From: Selaginella tamariscina
Taxonomy: Eukaryota > Streptophyta > Lycopodiopsida > Selaginellales > Selaginellaceae
DNA: 64,000 nt
Assembly (NCBI GenBank): GCA_003024785.1
Contig: PUQB01000873.1
Coordinates: forward strand, 17,884-81,883
Direction: 5' to 3'
How positions within the stretch are numbered: position 1 is the first letter of the stretch; each line of letters begins with the position of its first letter. The notes below the pieces were generated by a model. That model worked only from the letters and a program-made list of their open reading frames with translations. It did no database searches and had not been told where the DNA came from. Of the stretch, positions 1 to 11,766 are shown one piece after another. Made by a program: the position numbers and the translations under genes.

Positions 1-1132
1 CAGTAAGAAATCAGGTTACAGTTTGTAAAAATGAAGTGTAAAAAATTTTGAAATATTGAAATGTATGTATTATATATGTAAACATCTTAACACTTAACAA
101 TATGAATAAGAATTAGATTTTAACAAAATAATATCAATTTTTTAGGATGTATTAGTTGTTAAAGAATATGTGGCTAATTTAAAAGGTTAATATTATCAAC
201 AAGCTTATTATTAAAATGTGGTCAATAAGGTATATGGAAGTAAGTACATGATGTTAAAGTAGTTAATTATGGCTCATAAGGTAAGTCATTATTTTTTGGG
301 TCATTGAAAAGACTCAATGGTTGTTAATGATTTGTTTTAATTAGAAAAAGTTGCATTTTTAATATTGTTTTTGCTTGGTTCTTATTATAAAGTTTAAATG
401 GCATAAAATTTATCTATATGAAAATGCAATATTATAAAGAAAGATTTAACTTCACACTAAAATTGTGAATGTAAAGAGTTTTTGGACTAGGAACAACAAG
501 TATAAAGCCTTTAGTAAGTAGTATTAAGTATATTTGTCATGTAATGAATAAAAGTATAAATGCAAGTATAAAGCCTTTAACTTTTTACAGTGTTATTGAA
601 ATTGAGTGTTATTGAAATGGAGTAGAACAAATAGGGAAAGACACTTCTCCTGTTTACATGGAATTATAGTTCATTTCTTAGTTTAAAGGGCCGGTCTTAT
701 ACAGATTAATGTAAAAATAGATGTTTTATGTTTTATTAAAACATATAAACATTTCAAACAACAATTCTAATATTATTTACTTGGAGTCATTTCAATGTAT
801 GCATAAGGAGTCACCAAGAGTGGGTGTTAGTAAAAGTTTAGGTTGAGTGAGTATGTAAAATTATAAAATGAGGATCCTTAAAAAGATTTATTTGTATAAT
901 TTATTTTTTTCATATAAGTTAATGTTTATGGCAATGTGTTATTATTGCATAAGTTGTATGACTCTCCTTAATATAATAAGTAACATCCATGTGTTTGTTT
1001 AGAAGATGATGTGAAATTATATATTTAACAAGGTGATGTTATGTTTGTAATGGACGTTGTAATAATATAGAAGGCACTTATAATAAATGCAAGTCCTTTA
1101 TGGTTATGGTGGGTTAGGAAGTTTGAGGATAT
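1..1132. other. AT-rich flank outside the A-element end, no gene seen
   Basis: Low-complexity AT-rich DNA without a convincing reading frame on either strand. It is repeated at 33,306-34,435 with small indels. It lies outside the terminal motif at 1,133 and is therefore either host DNA or part of an older element that received the A element. Confidence 0.6.
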
Positions 1133-1158
1133 ATGCATGTTGTAACTAAAATGGGCAT
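1133..1158 (+). repeat. Terminal inverted repeat end of the A/C element family
   Basis: This 26-bp stretch, containing TTGTAACTAAAATGGGCAT, matches the left terminus of the 14.9 kb insertion at 41,231 and the reverse complement of its right terminus at 56,120-56,145. It marks the outer end of the A1 element, whose phosphatase and ParB-methyltransferase genes lie to its right. The partner terminus of A1 was not found in copy 1. Confidence 0.72.
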
Positions 1159-1605
1159 AATACATGAAAATGGAAATATAAAATAAATTGCTAATTAATA
1201 CTTAAGTTTTAATTATTAATTAATTATTAATTAATATATAATTAAGCCTTATATATTAATTAATTAATAAATTAATCCTTAATTAGTAAGGAATATTCCT
1301 AAAATATTTTAAAATATTCATATTATTCTTCGTTGTAAAAATAGTTTACAATAATTAAAAAATAATATCAAACATAATTACAAATAAAATCATTGCATGT
1401 TAATTTATTTATAAATACTTTCTCCTTAACCATATAAGATATCTCCTTAATTTGTCTAAGTCATCACTCTTCAAATTAATAAAATCATTTTGGTCAATAT
1501 TTTTATGTTGTTGTCACCACGTAACACTCTCATGAATCCAGTTAGGAGTTGCCATCCTTGTTAATACATAAGCTGTGATAAGAACAGGATTGCATAAAGA
1601 CTTAT
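1159..1605. other. AT-rich subterminal region of A1
   Basis: Rich in TTAATTAA runs that can fold on themselves, plus GGAATATTCC-like palindromes around 1,290-1,330. The same sequence occurs at 34,462-34,900 and, reversed, at about 55,665-56,119. No reading frame is supported. It probably contains the 3' flank of the phosphatase gene and the subterminal DNA of the element. Confidence 0.5.
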
Positions 1606-2548
1606 CTAAACATGACGTTCCTTAAGAATAATATTAGAGCGTCCTGTTTGCTCTTCTTCATTTTATAAAATTCAAAATCACGAAGTCAAGAAAGGATTTG
1701 TGGATATTGCTCACAAAATTTTGAAATTTTCCTTTCTGAGGCATGTATCCAAGTGGTTCACTAGCTCATCCATGGTATTGATATCAGAATATGGGTCGAA
1801 AGTGATTGGATGGATACAAGTAATGTTTTGGTTGAGCATAGCCTTTTTAGGAGAGTCGTCTACCACTAAGATATGTGCATTCTTCATTATTGATCTCCTC
1901 ATGAAGCCCAATAAATCTTTCATTCTTGAAGAAGTATGGCTTGCTTTCCTTTTTATATCGTAAAATTCGAAAGGTTTATAACATATTCGCTGATCAAAAA
2001 TCCAATTTTACGAATCACCTTTTCTACAACACTACAATTTTCTTAAGCAAATTTAGCAGCGGTGTCAAGTTGTGAATATGTATGCATGACTAAATCCCCA
2101 CAAGTGCATCAATCTCCTTAAGCTTTTGAAAGAGACGGTCCAACCCGGGCAAAAAATGATATCATATCAAAATTTACCATGACAAGGAATGAAATCTCCT
2201 TGTTTGATTTCTTTTTTTCTATCCTCGGCCTTTGTCAATGAAGCAGAACACCATTGACATCCAACAACACAATATGATCATGGGTAACAAGGGTAGCATT
2301 GCCTCTCAAATGCTTTGCAACTCACTTGTTTGTTCCCTTTCACATTTATCTGTTGACACTATATTGTTGCCTATCCCTTTATCATTTACTTGTACATCAT
2401 TTTTACAAGATTTAGATATTGCAGGTGCTGAAGAAAGTGATTTAAGAACTGAAGGCAATAAAAATGGTGATGAAAAAACTGAAGTGGTCCCCATGGTAAG
2501 GATGTTTTGAGCTGCATTATTATCTATTTCCTGCATGAACTCTATCAT
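1606..2548 (-). pseudogene. FCP1/SCP-like HAD phosphatase, A1 copy
   Basis: Reads leftwards from an ATG at 2,548 to a TAG at 1,606. The C-terminal half encodes the second HAD signature, VVDDSPKKAMLNQN, followed by an IHPITFDPYSD stretch typical of the FCP1 homology domain (phosphatases acting on the RNA polymerase II C-terminal domain or other phosphoproteins). The N-terminal 85 residues are serine-rich and not conserved in known families. Frame is lost between the N-terminal part and the catalytic core, and again in an A run near 1,955-1,965, so this copy should not give a full protein. Identification rests on comparison with the better preserved copy at 54,694-55,664. It lies between the element end and the ParB-methyltransferase gene, in the same orientation as that gene. 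Confidence 0.72.
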
Positions 2549-2817
2549 TCTGACATGTGGCACAAGAAGTTTTCGCCAAACCCCTCTCTTACCTAATGCC
2601 AGTGCTAAAAATCCATGTTCTCAACCGTTTCATTACATTTGCAAAATGATAGTTAACTGGCCTTATAATTATCAAGGTATCTTATTTACCTTGTTAATGT
2701 GTGACCCATGTTTGAACTAAAAGCTTCTTTAATCCTTGAGAATTTATTTTTTGTACAAATATAAACAAAATATACAAAAATGCCTTATGTTACATTTATT
2801 TACAAGTATTCGTCACT

Positions 2818-5800
2818 CTAACAATTCATTAATAATTTCTTCTTTGCTATTACCTTTTGAGTGAGGCGAAGAAGGTTTTAGCCGCTTGGAAGATCGTTCA
2901 ACATCTTCTGTATCTTTGTTTATGTTTCCATGGTCAATGGAGTATGTGAATGTTCTGTGCTCCTTGAGATAACTTCCGGTCTAAGATGTGATTGAAGATG
3001 GTCCTCAAACTCCAACATTGAACCAAATTCCTCTTCAGAGCTATTGCACTTCTCGGGAGGGAACTTTTCTAAATACTTCTATATGGCTTTATTGGGGTAG
3101 TAGTTCAGAACCTCTTTATTCACTTGTTCAGGTCCTCAACCATGGTCTTATCCTTTTCAACGGCAAACACACATGTATCCGAAGGTAAGACTCCTTCAAG
3201 AGATCCCCTAGTGCAGCAGTCAAAAACCCATGCATCATTGTGAGGACCCCTGATCAAGTTGACAATGCTCCGTGCAGCCTGACTTGTAATGTTTGGATAA
3301 CGTACATTGCCGAATATGTCCCTTTCAGCTATCGGTGTATCAGATGGAGGTTCAGGCCCGTTGGAGTGCAAACAATGCCTAGCTAGTTATTTGAAAGTTT
3401 GAAATTGTTTGGCGCATTCCTAACAACCAAGTGAACAACTGTATCAATGCACTTGGGATCAGCATTGTTTTATAAAATCCTGTCCAACGATGTTTATTCT
3501 TCTTGGCGAAGATAAAGGCAAAAGCATCAGTGACATAAGCCAAAATCAAGAAAAAATACCTAAAAAAGTAGGTATCAGTTAAGAGTGCAAGCATGAATTC
3601 AATAATAAATACCTTCTTGTACATGCTTGCACAGCTAAGTTTCTCCACCAAATCCTCTAGTGCCCTATCTATCGTAGGATTTTTTGACACCTACTGATCC
3701 ATCACAAATAATTGAAACGGTTTTTCTGCAAGCAGTGATGTTAACCCCATAAAGTCTTCAAATCTAGTAAAGTTACCCCATAAATCCCTATAGATGTTTG
3801 TCATGATTCGTAGCATCTTCTTTTATAAGGTTTAACTCGGTTCTCCGTTGCTGAAGGATTGCCATAAGAGAAGATGTCATCGCAATGTTCTCCTTTTTAG
3901 CGTTGGCGTGCAATAGATTCTTGTCCAAATCTTCCGATTGGTTCACCCATTGGACAAGCATATCATCGTCTGTCACATGCAAATATTTGCTGACCTCTTC
4001 GTATGTTGAAGCTAAGGTCCAACCCAGTTTTAATAGTGTATTCCCAACCACTCCTTGAAGTGCATGACCGTCTTCAACTCCATTGCCTTGACATGAAAAG
4101 GAGAGGTGGGGCTGATGTTGTTATGTAGTTTGCCATCAATGACCAAATCAGCTAAGACATTCATCTCCTCCATCGTTGTTTTATTTAAAGGCTTCAACCA
4201 TGTGAGCTTAAAATCGTTGCCTACATCCTTTGTAGATTGAACAGATTTAGACTTCGGCGTCTTACTGGGTTTTTTTGTAGACTTCTTTGAGGGCTCCCCT
4301 TCACTTGTATGCTTCTTCTTCAGTGTTCCTTTTGTAAACGATTCCATAATCCTCATCTATTTGGGCAAAGATCTTATCCTCGGGACAAGAAATCAACATC
4401 ACCAGAAAGGATATTTCCTTCCCTCCACCTGGCAAAATCAACTGCTACAATTTTTTCAACTCTTTGCAAAAAAAAAAAGAGATAGATTAATATACTGGCG
4501 AGATAAATCTCGCCAAGACAATTTACTTACCTGGTATTTCGGACATTGTTCTCTCCTTGTAGTAGCTCTTTCTGGTCGCCCAAGATTTTCCCACATGGAT
4601 TGCGTGTGTTTGAACTTCTCCCATTTTTGTTGTTGTAATGGTTGGTGTCAGCAGTGTCCCATTCTGCTGATAACTTATGGTACTGCTCGATTGTGAGATT
4701 CGACTTAGCTAAAAATGCCGATCTTTTTGTTAGCTTCTCATGGGTATGCTCAAAAAGTTTTGTTGCCATTGTTCCTTTATTGTGTTCATCGAGAAGTCAT
4801 TGGGATGCCGTTATTGTGTGCTGGCCACTAATAATGTAGTACCTAATTGATTTTTTATTCTCTATCTGAATCTTTGTGATTTGTTTTGGTGTTGTGACCC
4901 ACACTATCTCAATGCCTTTCTTTCTTTCATAGTATGGGCACAAAATAACATTATGTGGAACAGTGTAAGAATTGTTGTTCTTCATCTTCTCCACGAGCTT
5001 AGTTACATGTTCCTGCTTGAGTGGCTTGTAATTAAAGTTTGGGTTGACGCTGCAATACTTAACCCTACACTCGTAAATCTTATCATCCAGCATTATTTCT
5101 TTGTGGCTTATTGTAGCATGGGATGCCACAGGTGCAGCTGACAAAACGACATATGATTTTCTTTTGCGATCCGAATCAACATGTGTGATCCCTGACTGCA
5201 GCTGTTCTAATGTTCTCAGCACACTCTTCCAGCTCCCGAAGATTCCTAAACAAATTGAACGTGATCTATAAAGAACCTAGGACCGAGCCACCCTCTCAAT
5301 CTCTGTAATTGTCGGTGTGTTCTTCTTCAATAAGAAGAGGGACAATTGCTCCACTTATGAATGTTCTTATTGTGAAGCAATATTGTTAGAATATACCTAC
5401 TTGATGAGTATGAAGATCTTCAAAGTAGACATCTAATTGGATCCCCTCCATAAATGGGCTTTTGTTTAGTTGAAGAAGAACTCCACGGTCGACATCATTA
5501 GTAAAATGTGAAATCATTATCCATAAGTCGACAAAACCATCCGAGATTCTTGTCGTAACTAGCGACCTCAGGATCCGAGAACGTGACATTGGATGGAACA
5601 AGGAATATGTGTCGAGCATTGTTCAATCTGGGTTCGTAGCCTGCTTTCGGGTGCTTGACTAGTAAATCTAGTTTCCATTGTTTTGCTTGTCCACGCGATA
5701 TAATAAAGGTTAATTTGACAGCAATCATGGTTGCTCCAATGCGCTTCCCATTTATTTTGAAATATGGCCAAGTTAATTCAGAATCCCCTGCCCGTCTTAT

Positions 5801-5950
5801 CTCCTTCTCTCATCTTCAATATCACCTCAATTCCACATCCGAGTATAACATATTTTATTTTAATTCTTATCCAGAATTTAACGACGACTCCATACTAATG
5901 ACTGAATCTCCTTGTTTGATCAAACCGTCTTTTTGCACAATACACTATGA
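2818..5950 (-). pseudogene. ParB-like / DNA methyltransferase-like fusion, A1 copy
   Basis: Reads leftwards. In protein order: an N-terminal region of about 180 residues with no recognised domain (5,950-5,280); a ParB-like domain (about 5,220-4,750) in which YYIISGQHTITA matches the ParB GERR-type box; a lysine/serine-rich linker (about 4,370-4,220); a conserved module with HFKEWLGIH; a degenerate methyltransferase-like region ending in DAWVFDCCTRGS and CVFAVEKD (about 3,240-3,130); and an acidic tail. The family assignment is from motif order and from copies A2 and A3. Several frame shifts and stops break the frame. Short introns recognised in A3 are present here too. It is transcribed in the same direction as the phosphatase downstream. 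Enzymatic activity is doubtful because the DPPY-type motif is not recognisable. Confidence 0.7.
4497..4514. repeat. Single palindrome inside an intron of the ParB-like gene (A1)
   Basis: GGCGAGATAAATCTCGCC, a close variant of the array palindrome, lies in the short intron after the ParB-like domain. The equivalent sites are 37,848-37,865 (A2) and 52,737-52,754 (A3). Confidence 0.8.
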
Positions 5951-6239
5951 ATACAATTCAAATAAAAACGCACACACACTTGTATAAACCTGAATATACA
6001 AAATTAATACACTGATAAATTCGCATATACCCTTCTTTATTTCAGAAAGAAGTGGACAGGATTAATTGTCCAAAGCTGACCTTTGTGATAGTGCAAAAGA
6101 CTAATAACATTTATTTTAAACCACCACAATGTGAACTTTGGACAGTTTTACATGGTTTACTGGCTTTTATTCAAAATATTATGATAAGATAATAGAATTA
6201 AATAAAATGAGATAAACAACTTATATATACTAATACACA

Positions 6240-7255
6240 TATACATTCACATGGAAGGGGTGGTAGGATTAATTTGCCACTTTTTATGCCTATTGAAATG
6301 GTGAGCGAGATTAATCTCGCCACCCTTCTCAATCCCCTGAATGGGTGTGCAGGATTAATCCACCACCCTATTCGGTCTTAGAGAGAACTGGGTGGGATTG
6401 ATTTGGCCCATCCATTTAAGGGACCTAGAAGGGTGGCGAGATTAATCCACCACCTTATTCGGTCTTCGGGATTGATTTGGCCCACCCATTTAAGGGACCC
6501 AGAAGGGTGGGGGATTAATCTCGCCCATCATAAAGGGATGGCGGAATTAATCCCGCCACCCTTCTTGGTCCTCTGAAAGGGTGTGCGGATTAATCCCGCC
6601 ACCCTTCTCAATTTTAAAGAGAACTGGGCGGGATTGATTTAGCCCACCCATTCAGAAGACCAAGAAGGGTAGCGGGATTAATCTCGCCACCATGGAAGGG
6701 ATGGTGGAATTAATCTCGCCACCCTTTTCAGTCCCTTGAACTGGTGTGCGGTAATCTTCTCCGTCTCAGACAGTGGTCGGGATTGATTTGACCCACCATA
6801 TCAGGAGACAGAGAAGGGTGGCGGGATTAATCCTGCCACCCCTTCCATGCCTGGTGGGCGGGACTAATCCCGCCCACAACACTCTCATATGGATAATGGC
6901 CGTTGGCGGGATTAATCCTGTCCCACACTCATTGAGACATAAATACTCTTGTATATATTAATCCAAGAAGGGTGAACGGAATTAATCCTCCACCACCTTC
7001 ATGCCTCCTTGGAGTCAGCGGAATTAATCCCGCCACCAGGCATGGAAGGGTCGGTGGGATTAATCTCGCACCCTTTATGTCTCAATGAGTTTGGGGTGGG
7101 ATTAATTCCGCCGACCAGGCATGGAAGGGTTGGTGGGATTAATCTCGCTGCCCTCCGCACATGCCATGGGCGGTGGGATGAATCCTGCCCTCCATGAGGC
7201 TAACCAAAGAGCGGCGAGATTAATCTCGCCGCCCTTTGGTTAATCTCGCGCACAC
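6240..7255. repeat. Palindrome array 1 (GGCGGGATTAATCCCGCC family, decayed)
   Basis: Roughly twenty copies of an 18-bp palindrome are separated by 20-50 bp spacers. Many units carry G-to-A or C-to-T changes (GGCGAGATTAATCTCGCC, GGTGGGATTAATC). Spacers are themselves arranged as inverted repeats: the stretch at about 6,555-6,585 is the reverse complement, with a few mismatches, of 6,647-6,677. The array sits just upstream of the ParB-methyltransferase gene start. It is much more GC-rich than its surroundings. Function is unknown; binding sites for an element protein, or fold-back DNA or RNA, are possibilities. Confidence 0.85.
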
Positions 7256-7710
7256 ACAAATATATATATGTATATATATATATATAAGAGTGTGCATGTG
7301 TGTCAGAGATAGAAACATCAATAAGATTATACAAATACACACATATATATATGTATATATGTATATGTATTGTATATACAGGAGTGTGCTGTGTGTGCGA
7401 AAGATAAATAAATAAAATTATACAGATACACACATAATATATGTATGTATATATGTATTTAGTTAGGTATATATAAATGTGTATATGTATATCGTGTGTA
7501 TGCATGTGTGAGCTAAACAAATAAAATTATACAGATAAATACACACACACACACATATATATATAATACAAAATTTATATGTGTATGTATATACATGAGT
7601 GTGCGTGTGTTGCGAGAGATAATAAATAAATTTTATTATTAAGATACATACACATATAAATGTATATGTAAATACAGATAAATAAATATACACAGGAGTG
7701 TGCATGTGAG
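7256..7710. repeat. CA/TA microsatellite block 1
   Basis: Mixed (TA)n, (CA)n and (TG)n tracts, partly arranged as repeated modules of about 150 bp carrying AGGAGTGTGC and ATAAATAAAATTATACAGAT. Reading frames through it are low-complexity Tyr/Ile/His strings and are not genes. Related blocks are at 40,595-40,860 and 48,190-49,330. Confidence 0.8.
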
Positions 7711-8480
7711 AGAGAGAGATATTTCACTTATGTGAATGCGCCTTCAAACCCTACTGCACCCACGCCTTATGAAAGAGAGATTTTTGATCTACGGCAAAGC
7801 CACTTTATTGATCTATGGCACAGCCGTTCTATTCCACCGCCGCCGCCGCGTCTTCTTGAAACCCTAAGAATATATCTGAACCCTAAAAGATATATATTAA
7901 CTCTAATCGAATATTCTTTTAAGAATATACCTAAACCCTAAAAAGAATAAAATATATATTGACCCTAAACGAATATTCTCTTATATATTATTATAATTTT
8001 AAATTTGTGTGAATGTGTGGGTGTGTGAGTGTATCACATGCACCCCAAAAATAAAAATCATGCCGGGGTTTAACATATGTGTGTCTATGAGAGTGTTAAA
8101 TTTTCACGTGTAGCAATACATATATACACATATAATATACACATAGACATACGTCATAATATTGTCACGTTAGTACATATTATGGATCATGCATGGTGTG
8201 TATGTATGAGAGAAGAGAGAGAGTGCTAAAAAATTAATTTCGTGCACATTGCATATATTAGTATACATATATACATACACACGTGTATACACACAGACAT
8301 ACATACATATTACATGTGTAAATTCAATGTGTTACATACACACATATTGAATACATAAATCATACATGCGTTGAACATGATGTTTTTGATAAAGAAGCAA
8401 CATATCTCTCCAATTTGGTTTAGGGTTTAAACCCAATGCAAGTATTTTATTATTAAATTTTAATATTTATATAAAAAGTT
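7711..8480. other. CCCTAAA-containing leader region, copy 1, with the empty insertion site
   Basis: Contains a (CCG)n tract at 7,838-7,850, several CCCTAA-like units at 7,860-7,970, and the motif ATCATGCATGGTGTG at 8,184-8,200, which is amplified in the 14.9 kb element at 47.3-47.8 kb in reverse orientation. Positions 8,071-8,090 match the two sides of the 14.9 kb insertion in copy 2, so this is its uninterrupted counterpart. A small frame at 7,732-7,941 is not supported as a gene. Confidence 0.55.
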
Positions 8481-8904
8481 TATTATTCGTATATAAATAC
8501 ACAAGAAAACACGCATAAAGAATTGTTGATAGTTAAGTAGATAAACATAAAATCACAAATCATTCTACTGATTTGTCAATTAATTTTAAAAACTTCATTT
8601 TAAAAATGCAAATTATAATTTGCTCATATTTTAAAATTGTAAATATATATTTTACCCAATTTTAATTTAAAATGACATAATGATATTAAAACACATTTGA
8701 AAGCAATCATAGCACATAATATATATTAGTATAAATCTTATACTAATATAAACTAAATCCATGCACTTTTTTTAATTATTTAATATAATTTACTCTAAAC
8801 ACTAAACATATGTAAGTCCCAGTGTAGAGTGTGTGTAACTATAAATGTTTGGTTTGGGTTTTAAACTCTAAATTGTAAATATAAAGCTAGATGCTTTATT
8901 TATA
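8481..8904. other. AT-rich spacer between A1 leader and B1, nothing recognised
   Basis: AT-rich DNA with no supported reading frame; repeated at 56,520-56,992. It ends abruptly where B-block homology begins, within the methyltransferase half of the B gene. Confidence 0.5.
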
Positions 8905-10623
8905 TCATGGAGTCATGGAAGGGCTGAAAGACTAGGCACTTGCTCCAAGTTCGCATCTTCAAACTAGCTATGAAGTCGACATCCGTTCCAACTTCTTCAC
9001 CATCCTCTTGCAGTCCCTTTAGGATCTGAATGGCTTCCTTGTGCACAGCCTTCCAATACAAGTCCAAGATGAACCACTTAATCCACTCTTTGTCCTGCAT
9101 GCCTGGAAGCCCAAGTGTTTGTTGTTCTGCCTTGGATTCAAGATGATTGAGCTTGTTCAAGTATCTGAGCCGCAGCATGTTTGAAATCTTTGCTTTTGAC
9201 ATCGCGTTACAACTTCTCAATGCCCATCCAGCAACACTGCTTATGAGAGATATTCGTCACTCTGGAACCACTCCTCCCAACTCTGGGTCTATGATAGAGG
9301 AACTTGTGCTACGCGTGTCATGCTTCTTGTACACTAGCTGCTTCAGGTTCAGTTCAAGCTGTGGATTGCCTTTAGCACTGGTGACTACTCTGTCGAGATC
9401 ATCATCGATCTCGTTCTGCACATAGATAAGTTAAAAACTTCTTTCCTATCAATCAAACCGAAGGTTACCTTGAAAAGAATCTTTGTGTAGATCAGGTTTG
9501 GAAGAGGATGCCAAGCCACCTTTCCTATCGCACTCTCCTTCCACTTCCGCACCTCAAGACGATCAACCTCCGTGAGTGACTCAAGATTTTCTGAGTTCCT
9601 TCAGTACTAGTGCAAACCACCTTTATAGCGAGGGAATATGTGGTAGTGTTGTTTCCACAGATGTTGCTGAAGATCTGTTCTTGAAACTATAGTCTAGACT
9701 CTTAACGAAAAAAAAGAAAATACTCACATGTTTATCGATTGAAACATCAAAACCAGTTGAAGATTGTTGAGGTTCTCTATGGAGATGAACTTGATTGAAC
9801 GCGAATAGCCATCGTTGCTTGTCCTCTACATCCTCTCGGTAGAGCTTCTGCAAAGCCTATAGCCTATGGTTCCCGTCCCATCAGCTGAACTTTTGGTTTG
9901 ATAGCCTTGAAGCCCACTATTTGTACTCCGGCTGAGTAAGAGCTTGCCGAAAGACCAGTGCTGCTCGCATTGAATCGGGTTTTTTGACAACTCCGATAGC
10001 TCCTTAGCAGTGAGTGGATCTCCGATGGACAGAATGAACAAGGCCGTGTTGTAGATAACCAGCCTTCTTCAACAATGACACCAGCCTGTCCAAGTCCCTT
10101 GGGTTCGCTCGTTGAACCACCTTAAAATGCATTCTACAAATTGGCACATCAGAGGATCACCAAGTCCCTTGATAGTAATTTTGTCAAGCAAGTTCGTTGA
10201 GCTCTCCAAATGCAGGCTGGCCGGTATGCTGTATAACTTCTTCGGCTCCTTATCGTTCTTCGCCTTCTTGCCTTTTGGATCAGCTTTCCCATGGCCTCTC
10301 TTTTTGCTGATTGCCTCCTCCAAGTCGTCCTCGTAAAAGAAAAAGAGCTTCAACTGCCTCTGTCATCTGCACTTGCTCTTTCAGGATTGCAACCTCAGCG
10401 GATGAAGGAGGCAACTGCGACGAGCTCTCTGGAAATCTGTGATGGTTGATGGAGGCTGCTCCTGCTCAACTGGTACTACTTGAGGCTGAGTCACTGGAGG
10501 ATTCTCCTTTGCTACATTAGATGGTTCTCCTCTCTTTCCTCGCTTGTGCTTTGATATCCTCTTCTCTTCCCGTGGCTCTTCATCAGGCACAGTCTCTTGT
10601 AGACGTTTTGAAGCTCTCACCAT
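8905..10623 (-). pseudogene. B1 ParB-like gene, truncated before its methyltransferase half
   Basis: Reads leftwards from ATG at 10,623 (MVRASKRLQ). Protein order: a basic, lysine/arginine-rich N-terminus; an acidic-basic linker; a ParB-like domain including IGDPLTAKELSELSK and, after a shift, the DGNHRLQAL-type box (about 9,850-9,890); then a helical region ending near 8,905. The copy at 24,891-28,214 shows that the gene should continue into a methyltransferase domain, which is missing here. Frame is broken several times, for example after TITDF near 10,435. Short introns appear to interrupt the gene (for example near 9,430-9,470). It diverges from the transposase across a hairpin-repeat region. 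Confidence 0.66.
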
Positions 10624-10769
10624 TTTGCAAACTCTGGAAAGCAAACACACAAGTCAATTGATTCGGAGACAAAAGGAAAAACAAAAACCAAAGATTACTA
10701 ACCTTGTGCCACTCGAGCTAGATGGTGCCGACCCTCTCAGTCGGCATAGAAAAGTAGATGAGTGAAACC

Positions 10770-11290
10770 TACTGACTAAGACTGGTTGGTGCCGACCCTC
10801 TTAGACGGCATAGATGAGATGATGTATGAAGTATGCCGACTGAGCCAGGATGGTGCCGTCCTCTCAGACGGCACAAATGGGAAGACCCTTTAACTCTGGC
10901 ATAAAAAAAAACACATTGTGATATGGATACTTAAGTTGCAAATCAAAAAATAAAGAAATTGAACAAACCTTGTGGCTACCGACTGAGCAGGATGGTGCCA
11001 TCTCTCTCAGATGGCACAAATGGGAAGACCCTTTAACTCTGCATAAAAAAAAAACACATTGTGATATAATACCTGAGCCGCAAATCAAAAAATAAAGAAA
11101 TTGAAACAAACCTTGTGGCTGCCGACTGAGTTTGGATGGTGCCGTCTCTCTCACACGGCACAAATGGGAAGACCCTTTAACTCTAGCATAAAAAAAAAAC
11201 ATATTGTGTTATGAATACTTGAGCCACAAATCAAAAAGTAAAGAAATTGAACAAAACTTGGGCTATCGACTGAGCAGGATGGTGCTGTTA
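10770..11290. repeat. Hairpin tandem array 1 in the B1 intergenic region
   Basis: Tandem units of about 130-140 bp, each with a short hairpin (GTGCCGTC ... GACGGCAC, loop of about 7 nt), then AATGGGAAGACCCTTTAACTC, a poly-A run, and AATCAAAAAATAAAGAAATT. The units lie between the divergent ParB-like gene and the transposase. Copies also occur at 28,215-28,930 and 58,800-59,560 with different unit numbers. Confidence 0.85.
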
Positions 11291-11766
11291 ATCTAAATCA
11301 GCACAGAAATCTCAACTGGTTTACTTGGGTGCTACACGAATCAACTTGAAATGGATGGCGCTGCTCCTCTTAGGCCCCTTGGAGGAGATTTCATATATAA
11401 GATCTAAAATAGAAAAACCCTAGCCGCAATGGAAACAATAAACCTTATCTACCAAAAAACCCTAGCCACAATGAAAACAGTAAACCCTACAGAATAAATG
11501 TGACATTAAAATTTAGGGTTAATATTAAAATATGTGAATAATTGTTAAAGGTGAAGATATTTCAAATTATAAAAGATAATAATTAAATTACATCGGTGAT
11601 ACTAGAGAGGACAACATTAAGAATACTATGAGCTGGGTAGCGTAGAATTAATTATATACAAAAGTGTGTTCACGTTTATTATCAACGATATTATTTTGAC
11701 GAACGAGAGTGTGTTTAATCTTTTGCTTTGCTTTCCTAAACCACCAAGCTTTCTCCTTGCGTTGTC
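11291..11766. other. Spacer between hairpin array and transposase start, B1
   Basis: Contains two CCCTAGCCGCAATG-type repeats (about 11,420-11,480) and AT-rich DNA leading to the ATG at 11,767. It is the expected place for the transposase promoter, but no core promoter could be assigned with confidence. Confidence 0.4.

Noticed and set aside
1700-1963. Plus-strand frames over the A1 and A2 blocks (also 2,232-2,510, 4,361-4,839, 35,650-35,850)
   Set aside because: They are antisense to the conserved phosphatase and ParB-methyltransferase genes and show no family features.
7200-7705. Long Tyr/Ile/His-rich open frames in microsatellites (also 48,200-49,300)
   Set aside because: They are translations of TA and CA repeats and change freely between copies.
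7732-7941. Small gene MNAPSNPTAP... in the leader (also 40,878-41,162)
   Set aside because: The frame differs between copies and consists largely of the CCG tract and CCCTAA-like units; more likely untranslated leader or spacer.
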